Of a stretch of DNA of 64,000 bases, positions 33,905 through 43,941 are shown piece after piece; the stretch's first letter is position 1; each line of letters starts with the position of its first letter. The stretch is from Pictodentalium vernedei. Taxonomy: Eukaryota; Mollusca; Scaphopoda; Dentaliida; Dentaliidae. The notes under the pieces were generated by a model that worked only from the letters and a program-made list of their open reading frames with translations, did no database searches and was not told where the DNA came from. Both the position numbers and the translations under genes were made by a program. The stretch is from assembly GCA_031216915.1 (NCBI GenBank), contig CM062289.1, positions 445,370,910 through 445,434,909 of the forward strand. Reading direction: 5' to 3'.

Positions 33905-33975
33905 AACCATTTTTTTTCCAATGCACACGATATCAAAATTTGTTATTTTAATTAATTTTTTTCAAATTTTTCCAG
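33905..33975. mobile_element. piggyBac-type MITE end fragment
   Basis: TTTTCCAATGCACACGATAT, CAAAATTTGTTATTTTAATT resembles the outer part of subfamily 2. No palindrome follows. Confidence 0.45.
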
Positions 33976-34073
33976 TCCTGACAAGAACCCTCCAGTCATT
34001 TCCCCATCCTGCCACTTCTCTGGCATTCACATTGGTGGAATGGTTTGATGTAGAGTTTTGTATGATGAGGAAT

Positions 34074-34425
34074 TATTTATTTATTGGTGTTTAAGGTCAC
34101 ATATTTCTGCACAATGGCTAATCATGGCCACGACAGTTTTACAGGCGGAGGAAGCCGGAGTACCCGGAGAGAACCACTGAGCAACGGCGAGCAACTGTCA
34201 GCTCCCCAACATGCTAACTACACAAGCAGGGTTAGCACTGGATGAAGACAGGTGCACCATCGACATGCAGTACGCTTTAGTACACAACGTCACCGTGCCC
34301 CCACGTGGATAATGGGGGTGAAGTGTCTTGCCCAAGGACACAATGCGGTTGCCGCCGCTGGGATTTGAACTGAGGACGTCTCGGCTTCTAGCCTGTACCT
34401 CCACCTACTGAGCCACTACGACCCC
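34074..34425 (-). mobile_element. tRNA-headed SINE
   Basis: Tail TTATTTATTTATTGGTG, full body and head with B-like GTTCAAATCCC (minus strand) and A box TGGCTCAGTAGG. The target duplication was not resolved. Confidence 0.88.
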
Positions 34426-34451
34426 ATTAATGATGGCAATAGGTAATGATT

Positions 34452-34733
34452 GATTGGTAGAGTGCAAAATTACTTTTCAATGGTCATTTGAAACGGAAAA
34501 GGAACCTTTGTTTAGCAAGATGTTGCTCATAAAATAACTGTTTTGTTGCAATTTATTGGAGAGTGCCATTTGGCACTGTCCAATAAATTGTAACAAGACA
34601 CTTTTATATCAATACTTTTTCTTCCATTGCTGAGCCAACAACAAATTAGTGCAAAGAGTATAAAGCCACTATAGTGGCTTTGAGCATTTTTCAGTAGAGC
34701 CCTGACTGTGGCTTCTAGCACTCAAACCATTAA
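34452..34733. mobile_element. GAGAGTGCC hairpin MITE (family 3)
   Basis: TTGGTAGAGTGC on the left and GCACTCAAACCA on the right. The centre is TTGCAATTTATTGGAGAGTG and complement. A second small palindrome AAGCCACTATAGTGGCTT lies in the right half. Confidence 0.75.
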
Positions 34734-34775
34734 GTGGATAAAGAGAAAACAAGAAGAATGTTACTAAGGTAACAC

Positions 34776-35446
34776 ATGCCCCCCCCCCCCTGCGACCTTC
34801 ACCTTGCAGATGCGGTGGAAACTATTATACGCGACACACCTTCTGACTGTCCTTAACATTTGTAAAAAGTTTAACAAATGTACTATGATTCGTTTCTGAG
34901 TTATGGCTGAGACACGAATATTGACCGATTTTTAGTGTGACCTTGACCTTGAAGGTACGAACCTGGCTATGGTGTGTAACACATCCTCCCATGGTCCTTT
35001 ATAATTGTGTGAAGCTTGATGACTGTAGCCCTAATAGTTTTGGAGTTATGCTTGAGACACGATTTGTGACCCTGAACATATGAAGGTCAATTGTGACCTT
35101 CACATTGCAGATGCAGTGGAAACTATTGTACACAACACACCTTCTGACCGACCTTAACATTTGTAAAAAGTTTGACAATTGTACTATGATTCGTTTCTGA
35201 GTTTTGGCTGAGACACGAATATTGACCGATTTTAAGTGTGACCTTGAAATGTGACCTTGACCTTGAAGGTACGAACCTGGCTATGGTGTGTGACACATCT
35301 TCCCTTTATAATTGTGTGAAGTTTGATGACTGTGGCCCTAACAGTTATCGAGTTATTGGCTCGGATACACACACGGACACACATACACATGGACACACGC
35401 ACACTTCAATCACTATATGCCACCCGACTTAAGTCAAGGGGCATAA
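34776..35446 (-). mobile_element. H-E element (possible HINE-like relative)
   Basis: The left end ATGCCCCCCCCCC is the inverse of GGGGCAT at the right end. The right end is a hairpin with GACTTAAGTC at its loop (TATGCC...GGGGCATA). The core has two ~297-bp units (GCAGATGCGGTGGAAACTAT at 34807 and GCAGATGCAGTGGAAACTAT at ~35106). A CACACGGACACAC tract precedes the end. Confidence 0.6.
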
Positions 35447-35511
35447 AAAGAGAGAATTGTACAGAAAATTCATTCCAAACTAAAATCTGTAAACGGAGAT
35501 TCATCGACATA

Positions 35512-35762
35512 CAAGCCGAAAAATAAGCAATCTGTCATTTGCAGAATGAGGTTCCCAGAGGGCAAATTTGCTGATGCTATCCCATACAGTGGGCCAATTT
35601 ATCCTCTGGGTACCTCTTTCTGTTTAGGTTTGAAACCCTGATTCAGATTGAGGTTCAGAGGGTAAATTTAGTGATGCCACACTGCTGTGCAGAGTAGCAT
35701 CACCAAATTCATCCTCTGAGGACCTCATTTTGCAGATGATAGTCTGCTTATTTTCTGGCTTG
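35512..35762. mobile_element. CAAGCC-type MITE
   Basis: CAAGCCGAAAAATAAGC and CTTATTTTCTGGCTTG ends, with the inner phrases GAATGAGGTTCCCAGAGG and GAGGACCTCATTTTGCAG. Flanks TCGACATA and TTGACATG are similar. Confidence 0.78.
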
Positions 35763-35930
35763 TTGACATGGGAGAAGAGATAGTTCAGCCATCCGAATAT
35801 GGGCAAGTAAAGATTTTCAGACAGCTGAACAAAGAGAAGAGGAAACTTTGGATTTTGTGAAAAGAATGAAAAACAATAACACTGTCAGAAAAATGTGACC
35901 GATCTGAGAACATTTTGTAATTGTTTTGGT

Positions 35931-36181
35931 TTAACCCTTTACCTAACATGAAAAGCAGACGACACTTGCAAAAAAAATTCTTGAATAACTAATTTTTTTC
36001 ATTTTTTGTCTCAAAAACATAGGTTATGACCCCTTGTTGGAACAAGCTCAACGAGCTCGTTCCAACGAGGGGTCATAACCTATGTTTTTGAGACAAAAAA
36101 TGAAAATATTTTGAAAGTTAATTGGCGATTTTTTAGAATAGCGCTGGCCGGTTTTGGCCGTTACGTTGGGTAAAGGGTTAA
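35931..36181. mobile_element. piggyBac-type palindromic MITE, subfamily 1 (reference copy)
   Basis: TTAACCCTTTACCTAACATG and CGTTGGGTAAAGGGTTAA ends are clean. The left subterminal text GACGACACTTGCAAAAAAAA and the palindrome around GAGCTC are uninterrupted, so this copy shows the empty site used by H-D at 8836. Confidence 0.9.
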
Positions 36182-36194
36182 TAAATAAAGAGGT

Positions 36195-36335
36195 TATTAC
36201 TTGGTTAGTTTTAAATTGGCCGAGATATCAGCCCTCGGTAACTTCGCATCTTTCTTTGACCTTCTATCTCAGGCTGATATAAAGTTACCTCAGGGCGATA
36301 TCTCGGCTAATATGAAACTAACCAAGTTTTAACCA
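36195..36335. repeat. Inverted-repeat element, ~45-bp arms
   Basis: CTTGGTTAGTTTTAAATTGG, CCGAGATATC pairs with GATATCTCGGCTAATATG, AAACTAACCAAG. Inner GGTAACTT and AAGTTACC also pair. Confidence 0.8.
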
Positions 36336-36362
36336 CTGATTATCGTCCAGTGCTATTCATAA

Positions 36363-37616
36363 TGAAATTGTCAATGACACTGTAGCTTAACTGGTAGAGT
36401 GCTAAATTATTTTTGGCCATCAAATCTTGTACACATGTCGTTGCCTTGTTACAATTTATGGGAGAGTGCCAATGGGCACTCTCCCATAAATTGTAACAAG
36501 GCAAACCCTTACAGACTAAATAATATCACTTTAAAGAAAATACAAAGCACATCCACTGAATATGAGCCTTCAAGCTGTGGCACCTACGCTTCAGAATAAA
36601 GCCCAAATATGGGCTTCCAGCACTCTACCAGTTAACTTGATAAGTTAAGGATAATGTTCAATATTTATGAAAGGATTACGAAATACGACAAGAATTGTGA
36701 TAATTGAGAATGTTAATTTCTGTTCCCTGTATGCTATGTTTTCAATAAGAATAATTTGAGGTACTAAAGAATTGTGATCTGGGTTAATGTGGCCCTCACA
36801 GTTAATGCAGGTCAACCAAAGTTACCAATTTACAGCAAAATTATTCGTCGACTTTGCTAAAGGAATCTGGGAACATGACGCATTGGCGGTCACAGTTTAC
36901 CGATCGTGACCAAAATATGGCAGTCTCATCTGGACATCATACCGAGTTATCCTACCAAGTTACAATGAAATAGCTTCAAAAATATGAACTGTAAACAAAT
37001 CTAGGTCACGTGCCTGTGCAGCCATCACAGTTGACTGATCACTGCCAAAATAGGATGTTCTCATCTTGACATTATACTGAGTCATCCTACAATTTTGCAA
37101 TGAACTCCCTTCATAAATGCAAGCTGTAGACTGTGCTAAAGAAATCTAGGTAACCCGACCAAAAGAGGATGTTCTCATCCAGACATTATACAGAGGCATC
37201 CTACAAAGTTACAATGAAATTCCTTCATAAATACAACCTGTAGACTGCTAAAGGTTTTCGGGCTTTGGGCCTGCATAGCCATTAGCCATCACGGTTGACC
37301 GATCGCAAACCAAAGGAGACGTTCTCATCTAGACAATATACAGAGTCATCCAACCAAGTTACATGAAATCCCTTCATAAATATGATCTGTAGACTGTGCT
37401 AAAGGTTTTCAGATTTCGGGCTCAGGCAGACATCATGGGTGACCAATCGCAACAAAAAGGGGACATCTAGACATGACCTCGAACCTGCATATGACATTTC
37501 GTGATGATCAGACAAGAACTACGGGGTGTAGCCTGTGCTAAAGAAAATGTGAACAGACTCACAGACTTTCGCACGTGTGGTGGCAATAGCTTATCTTGTC
37601 TTTGTCAAGTTAAGCT
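36363..37616 (-). mobile_element. H-B element with a TTAA-targeted MITE inside its end
   Basis: TGAAATTGTCAATGACAC then GTAGCTTAAC breaks at TTAA; after the MITE the text resumes TTAACTTGATAAGTTAAGGA. The core has about five subrepeats. The right end is TTTGTCAAGTTAAGCTAAAA. Confidence 0.83.
36391..36631. mobile_element. GAGAGTGCC hairpin MITE (family 3) with TTAA target duplication
   Basis: CTGGTAGAGTGCT and AGCACTCTACCAG are perfect inverted ends. TTAA occurs at 36387-36390 and 36632-36635, and the host H-B has one TTAA here. The centre is TTGCCTTGTTACAATTTATG with GGAGAGTGCC and complement. Confidence 0.9.
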
Positions 37617-37639
37617 AAAAATCTGATTAGTGTGAAGTA

Positions 37640-38056
37640 AAAGTTTGATGTATTCCCACTGATTAGCCCTTTTAGGTTAGTTATGCCTAACATACCTGCA
37701 ATCACAGAGTTCCTGCAGGCAAGGACTTATAAAATTCAAGGCTGTTCAAGGCCATTTCTCGGCATATTTCAGCACTTTTCAAGGTAGTGCAGTAGCAAAA
37801 TTCAAAGATTTTCAAGGCCTGCATTCACTAGTCCTAACTTAAGATCCCTCCAGTCATTACCTCATCCTCCATCCTGGGGGTAATGACCAGAGTGCCCTAG
37901 TTTCAGCAAACTCTGGCACAAAGAACTATATAGTTAAGATTACATGCATCATTAGTATTTTTATTCTGTCAATATTCAAGGCTTTTCAAGGCCTCCTGGT
38001 ACATTTCTCAAGATTTCAAGGCTTTGAATTACCCTTAGTCAAATTCAAGACTTTTC
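37640..38056. other. Low-copy repeat text, no gene
   Basis: TTCAAGG phrases (CAAGGCTGTTCAAGGCCATT, TTTTCAAGGCCTGC) recur and resemble 31850-31970. Nothing coding is seen. Confidence 0.5.
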
Positions 38057-38187
38057 CTTGAAACCAAGGCCCCATGGAAACCCTGAATGCAAGGCTCCAT
38101 GGAAACCCTGAAACCAAGGCCCCATGGAAACCCTGAAACCAAGGCCTCATGGAAACCCTGAAACCAAGGCCTCATGGAAACCCTGAA
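38057..38187. repeat. Minisatellite, five ~25-bp units
   Basis: The unit is CCAAGGCCCCATGGAAACCC plus TGAAA, with small changes between units. Confidence 0.88.
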
Positions 38188-38276
38188 TCAGTCCCATTTT
38201 GCAAGCACTTGAAAAAAAAATATAAATTCAGAATTGCTGACCATTTTATCACCGATTGCTAATAAGGTTATAGAAA

Positions 38277-38528
38277 CAAGAGGCTCTAAAGAGCCTGCAA
38301 TCGCTCACCTGGCAGAACTATATGTAAAAATGTGATTTCCCATAGGGTTTCCATGGTAACTGTGAGGTGTAATTGCGGCCATGTTTGCAACATGATCAAC
38401 ATTAAATGAGGATCATGGGTAGAGGAAATCCCAGTCAACAATCATATGAAGTTTCAAAACATTAGGCCCTGTGGTTTCAGAGGAGATTTTTCAAAATTCT
38501 GGGTTTTTTTAATTTGAACATATTTACT
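38277..38528 (-). mobile_element. H-C-type left terminus with a covarying hairpin
   Basis: It starts CAAGAGGCTCTAAAGAGCCT then ATCGCTCACCTGGC. The hairpin reads AGGCTC/GAGCCT, where other copies read AGGCCC/GGGCCT. It is cut off by the next MITE. Confidence 0.75.
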
Positions 38529-38776
38529 TTAACTCCTTGCATGCTGCTGGTTGATATTTCTTCCCAGGATAGGATTTCTCCTACTATTAAAATGAATGAA
38601 TATGGTTTAGGCACATTTAATCCAAATTTTCCCCATGTCAATTAAATTTGATTTTTTCATCAATGATTTCTCGAGTTAAATTTAGATGAATTTTTCATCG
38701 CATCCAGTCATGGCTGCTGTACAGCAGCCATGACTGGATGCGATGAAAAATATCTTAAAAATCCTCAGCGGGTTAA
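38529..38776. mobile_element. TTAA-flanked MITE with a 60-bp perfect palindrome
   Basis: It starts TTAACTCCTTGCATGCTG and ends CAGCGGGTTAA. Positions 38691-38750 form a 30+30 palindrome with no spacer, centred on GGCTGCTGTACAGCAGCC. Confidence 0.8.
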
Positions 38777-39143
38777 GAGTTATAACATGTTAGCATTGAG
38801 CATTATAGCATTTATTCAGTTGTCAGCGAAAAATAGAAGAGATAAATGGAATTTACAGTTACACAAAATTTTATTACACCTACCTTCCAAAATTCATGGT
38901 TCTTTACAGCCATTAACATGGTGTTCAGCCGTTTCAGGTATTCAGATGATCAGTGAGGTTAGTTATCTCCATAATTGTTTGCTTTCCATGCTTGGTATAT
39001 ACAAATATATAAATATCTCCCAAGTTCCCAACTCCATCTTGGCAGGTTTTTTTTTCAAAATGAGAAGGTGTTGTTCTTCCCCGTGGATCTGACCAGTTGC
39101 AACATGTGAAAAACCATAATCTGGATATTTGGTAATTTCAAAA

Positions 39144-40560
39144 GAGGTATTGTGTATTTCCTGCCATTTCCTCTCATCAGTAGCAGATAACTTTTGTGTG
39201 TTGGAGAAGGGGAGTGGTATTGTGTATTTCCTGCCATTTCCTTTCATCAGTAGCAGATACATTTGTGTGTGATAGGGGGAGTAGTATTGTGTATTTCTGG
39301 CCATCTCCTTTCATCAGTAGCAGATAACTTAGTATGTATGGGGGGGGGGGGGGGGAGGAGGCAGTATTGTGTATTCTCTGTCATTTCCATTCATCAGTAG
39401 CAGATAACTTTGTGTGTGAGATAGGGAGTGGGGGGAGTGGTATTGTGCATTTCCTGACATCTCCTTTCATCAGTAGCAGATAATTTTTGTGTGTGTGAGA
39501 GGGGGAGTGGTATTGTGTATTTCCTGCCATCTCCTCTCATCAGTAGCAGATAACTTTTGTGTGTGAGAGAAAGAGAGTGGTATTGTGTATTTCCTGCCAT
39601 TTCCTTCCATCAGTAGCAGATAACTTTGTGTGTGTGAGAAGGGGAGTGGTATTGTGTATTTCCTGCCATTTCCTTTCATCAGTAGCAGATAACTGTGTGT
39701 GTGTGAGAAGGGGAGTGGTATTGTGTATTTCCTACCATTTCCTTTCATCAGTAGCAGATAACTGTGTGTGTGTGAGAAGGGGAGTGGTATTGTGTATTTC
39801 CTGCCATTTCCTTTCATCAGTAGCAGATAACTTAGTGTGTGTGAGAGGGGAGGGGGCAGTATTGTATATTCTCTGCCATTTCCTTTCATCAGTGGCAGAT
39901 AACTGTGTGTGTGTGTGTGTGTGTGTGTGAGAAGGGGAGTGGTATTGTGTATTTCCTGCCATCTCCTCTTATCAGTAGCAGATAACTTGATGTGTGTGAG
40001 AGGGAGTGGTATTGTGTATTTCCTGCCATCTCCTTTCATCAGTAGCAGATAACTTAGTGTGTGTGAGAGGGGAGGGGGCAGTATTGTATATTCTCTGCCA
40101 TTTTCTTTCATCAGTGGCAGATAACTGTGTGTGTGTGTGAGAGAAGGGGAGTGGTATTGTGTATTTCCTGCCATCTCCTCTTATCAGTAGCAGATAACTT
40201 GATGTGTGTGAGAGGGAGTGGTATTGTATATTTCCTGCCATCTCCTTTCATCAGTAGCAGATATTAGTATGTGTGAGAGGGGAGGGGGCAGTATTGTGTA
40301 TTCTCTGGCATTGCCTTTCATCAATAGCAGATAACTTTCTGTGTGTGAGAGGGGGAGTGGTATTGTGTATTTCCTGCCACCTTTCATCAGTGGCAGATAA
40401 CTTTAATTTGTGTGTGAGAGGGGGAGTGATATTGTGAATTTCCTGCTATCTATCTCCTTTCAACAGTAGCAGATAATGTTTTGAGTGTGTGAGGGGAAGT
40501 GGTATTGTGTATTCTCCGCCATCTCCTTTCATTAGTGGCAGATAACTTGTTGTGTGTGTG
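39144..40560. repeat. Minisatellite, ~20 units of 66-80 bp with (GT)n inside
   Basis: The unit contains GTATTGTGTATTTCCTGCCA, TTTCATCAGTAGCAGATAAC and a variable GTGTGTGAGAGGGGGAG. Unit length varies mainly by the GT run. Open frames up to 234 codons on the minus strand and 123 on the plus strand result from the repeat and show no protein family. Confidence 0.92.
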
Positions 40561-40867
40561 AGATGGGGTGGGGGGTATTGTGTAGGGGCTCAAGGCCGGG
40601 GCCTCTTTTTGCATATTCCGATGGCTCTCCCATCTCCAGGCCGCTTTTTACCTGAATTTTTAATACATGTTTGTCCTTCTGTGGCCTTGATTCCTCAGTC
40701 TTCAAGGGCCATAGCTTTCGAATTGGGGCAGCCACCTGGGCTTTGACTAGACGGTTTACAGATACTCAAATTTGGGCTATGGGTAGATGGCGTTCCGATG
40801 CCTTTTTGCACTATATTCGAAGTCCTGCTTTGCGGTAGAGGTTTCTGACGACGTGATTTTCAAGTCA

Positions 40868-41260
40868 GGGTGTGGTTTTTGCCTGCGTCGCCTGTGCGCG
40901 TGGGTACCTCCTTTACTACTGGGGACCACTTGTGTCACTTGATTATGCTAAATGGGGATCGCCTGCATCGCCTGTGCGTGGTTCGCACCGGTACTACCCC
41001 TCGCAACTTCGTTGCTATCGGGGTGACCTGGTTTTCTAGCCAAGGTGTGGGGTTTGCCTGCGTCGCCTGTATGCGTGGGTACCTCCTTTACTGCTGGGGG
41101 CCACCCGTGTCACTTGATTATGCAACATTGATGATCGTCTGCGTCGCCTGTGCGTGTGGGTGTTGTTTGCGCCGGTACTATCCCGTACAACTTCGTCGGT
41201 CTCGTGGTGGTCTTACCTACGTCGCCTGTGTGCGTGGGAGAGATCTCCGTCTGTTCTGGG
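40868..41260. repeat. GC-richer direct repeat, ~178-bp period
   Basis: TGCCTGCGTCGCCTGT, CGTGGGTACCTCCTTTACT and CACTTGATTATGC occur at ~40880-40950 and ~41058-41125, with a partial third copy. The base composition is higher in G+C than the surroundings. No protein family is recognised in the 136-codon frame. Confidence 0.75.
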
Positions 41261-41280
41261 TGTCACTGATGGGACTCTAA

Positions 41281-41998
41281 TTCTTGTAAGCGGGGACGGG
41301 TCGGCTCGCGTTGCCTGTTTGTGGCTGTAATTGTAGTAGGGCTATCACACTAGTCAGTCGGTAACTTTCATATGAGTCATTGCTATTTTTCACTGCCACA
41401 TGTAGATTTATCAACGTTCGATGCAATTGGTGGGACATTATTTTGTTTGCTAGACGAGTTGAAGGCAAGGCAGATCGCCTTTTCTTTGGTGTGCATATAT
41501 GTATATAAAAAAAAAGGGGTGGGAAGGGCTAATGGTGAACCTCTTCAATCACCCCACTATGCTTTCCCTCCCTCAGAGCTAACTGGCATTTCCCTTCTTT
41601 CCTTCCATGTCTTCTCTTGGCGGGATGAATTCCACCTATGGTGGCATTCATCTTTGGCGTTTTATATCCGACAATAGATGAAATGTCAAGGGAGGGATGT
41701 CCTTTGTATATAGATGTAATTAAAGTAAAATTTGTTCAAGAATAATAATGTTATCAGCTATGATTTTGGCTACACTGTACTGTACTAATTTTTACAGGAC
41801 TTTAATAAATGTGTAGTGTAGCCCATTACAACAATCCTGTCTTGGTGTTATTTCGTCATAAAGCACAAATGATTTTGTGTTTGGAAATTATATTCAATTA
41901 ACATGGTTGTTCATTGAAGAGATATTCAATTAAGTAGACTATGCAATATCGGTAGTGTTTTTTTTTTTACATAGTAACGGATGATTATTTCAAAACAT
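41281..41998. other. No confirmed feature; possible LTR-like end
   Basis: A purine run AAGGGAGGGA directly before TGTCC at ~41699, and an AATAAA at ~41806 before CATTACA, could be a polypurine tract and short LTR. No second copy is in the window. A truncated pogo-like MITE end (ATTCAATTAACATGG) lies at 41880-41945. Confidence 0.3.
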
Positions 41999-42161
41999 AC
42001 GGCCATAACAAAGGTACCCAAGAAGTTTCGTAAAGATCGGTTCATAAATATGCCTCTAGCCCAAGCCGTATTGAATTGTTGATGGACAGACGGCCAGACA
42101 GACAGACAGATGACTGGCCATGGCATAAGCTCAAATCTGGCTTCGCCAAAGTTGAGCTAAA
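41999..42161 (-). mobile_element. H-A right-end fragment
   Basis: AGAAGTTTCGTAAAGATCGG, CAGACGGCCAGACAGACAG and GCCAAAGTTGAGCTAA match the end of H-A. Confidence 0.8.
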
Positions 42162-42540
42162 GACCAAAGATTGACACAGGTGGCTCAAGAGAGGAAGATA
42201 TTCAAAGAATATTCACTATGTTGCAGTTAAAATTCAGGCTCTCATACAGAACACAAATATCAACCCAAAATATTGGTTTACAAGACTTTTCTAGACCAAC
42301 AACAAACTGTTGTGGAATGAAAAAATAAATTCTTAACTTAAAGTTTGTCAAAAACAAAACAAAGTCTTTGAGAATAAGTGATTATTTTATTTCACAAAAA
42401 CAATAAATATACAAATATCTTAACTAAATATATGTTTATGTTATCCAGTATGTCTAACAATTTTGCAATATCATTATAATGTATAACACATAAAAGGAAT
42501 TTGTGATAATAAAATAAATCTAATTCATTCAGGTCTATTT
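42162..42540. other. No supported feature
   Basis: AT-rich DNA; weak H-C-like wording near 42190-42300 only. Confidence 0.4.
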
Positions 42541-42829
42541 TGGTACTCAGTGGAGCTAAAACAGTTAACTGTTTAATCGATTAACCAATGATCAACATCT
42601 TGAACAATCAAAAAAGTAATTGATCAATTAATTGTTACTTTTGAACTACTGTATTATATGGGTTAACAAAGGAACAAACTTGCTTCAAAACAGGCAAACA
42701 TTGTCACACTGACTCATATCAATTTTTTTGAGTCAGAGTAAAGCTTCCAAGTTACTTGCTGACATACTTGTTTACTTGCATGATCATTATACTGTATCAG
42801 TAGCGGGAACTGGTCATTCTTAACCCTTT

Positions 42830-43075
42830 ACCCATTGCAGATAGAAGACGATACTTGCAAAATAAATTCTTGAATTACTAAAGTACTAAAATATTCCAAT
42901 TTTGTCTCAAAAACATAGCTTATGACCCCCTATTGGAACACGCTCAATAAACTCGTTTCAATGAGGGGTAAGATGCAATTTTTTTAAACAAAAATTGAAA
43001 ACATAATAAATTTGAATGGAGATTTTTGTATATAGTGCTAGCAGGTTTTGTCCGTTACGTTGGATAACGGGTTAA
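42830..43075. mobile_element. piggyBac-type MITE, diverged subfamily 1
   Basis: TTAACCCTTTACCCATTGC and GTTGGATAACGGGTTAA ends. The palindrome has several mismatches (GGAACACGCTCAATAAACTC). Confidence 0.75.
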
Positions 43076-43181
43076 TGCTGTAAATCATCAATGGTATGGC
43101 AGTTATTCAACAACCTATTAGGGCAAGTGATTAATCGGTTAACCAAGATTAATCCATGTGATTAATCGATCAAGAAAACCA

Positions 43182-43422
43182 TTTATCCCTTTACCTAACA
43201 TGAAAAGCAGACGACACTTGCAAAAAAAATTCTTGAATAACTAATTTTTTTAATTTTTTGTCTCAAAAACATAGGTTATGACCCCTCGTTGGAACGAGCT
43301 CGTTCCAACGAGGGGTCATAACCTATGTTTTTGAGACAAAAATGAAAATATTTTGAAAATTAATTGGCGATTTTTGAGAATAGCGTGGCCGGTTTTGGCC
43401 GTTACGTTGGGTAAAGGGTTAA
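43182..43422. mobile_element. piggyBac-type palindromic MITE, subfamily 1
   Basis: TTATCCCTTTACCTAACATG and CGTTGGGTAAAGGGTTAA ends. The palindrome is shortened at its centre (TGGAACGAGCTCGTTCCA) and is perfect there. Confidence 0.87.
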
Positions 43423-43695
43423 CCATTTCAGCAATAGTACTCTAGTCAAGTCTTGCAAAGCTTCGAAATTTGGTTCGATCCAGTTGATTCGGATATTTTC
43501 GAATTGTTGAGATGTTCTCATGCTCCTACTGAGTGTCTCCTCTTGAATGTTTCCATCAACATGTCCGCGAAAAGGGAGACATGATGAAAGAGGAAGAGTT
43601 CAAGGTGGTTCTGCTTCTGGGCTACACTGTTCCCATTACAGGAATGTTCCACATTTTTCAATGACTTGTCCAGACAAGTCGCCATTGAATACATA

Positions 43696-43816
43696 GACAG
43701 AATGCGATGTGTGTTTGAATCGGTGGGTGTTTTACGTAACGACTTGGAATGGCGTATACACCATTCCAACAAGTTATGTAAAATACCCACCGATTCAAAC
43801 ACACATCGCATTCTGT
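43696..43816. repeat. Inverted repeat with ~45-bp arms
   Basis: ACAGAATGCGATGTGTGTTT, GAATCGGTGGGT pairs with ACCCACCGATTC, AAACACACATCGCATTCTGT. CTTGGAATGG and CCATTCCAA pair in the centre. Overlapping open frames on both strands result from the palindrome. Confidence 0.88.
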
Positions 43817-43941
43817 GTTTATTACACACCCCGTGCATTAAAATTCATTTAAATAAACAAATTTTAATTTCGATGCTTAAACCCGGAGTTGAAGAGTCCG
43901 CTTTTTTATTTGAAGCTGTACTGATCAAATGAATTGATAAA

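Larger units (their letters stand above)
42555..43445. mobile_element. hAT-like MITE carrying two piggyBac-type MITEs
   Basis: CTAAAACAGTTAACTG on the left is roughly inverse to GGTTAACCATTTCAGCA on the right. Inside, ATCGATTAACC and GATTAATCGGTTAACC recur. Two palindromic MITEs interrupt it. Assignment rests on resemblance to the element at 63529. Confidence 0.45.

Noticed and set aside
35352-35405. CACACA/GGACAC tract as a regulatory site
   Set aside because: It matches the degenerate GACGGAC-like tracts found near the end of the other H elements.
39470-40174. 234-residue minus-strand protein
   Set aside because: It is a minisatellite read-through with period-bound repeats and frame-variable units.
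40870-41280. 136-residue plus-strand gene
   Set aside because: It follows the ~178-bp direct repeat and has no recognised family.
43518-43838. Genes on both strands over 43518-43932
   Set aside because: Opposite-strand frames share peptides because the segment is a palindrome.
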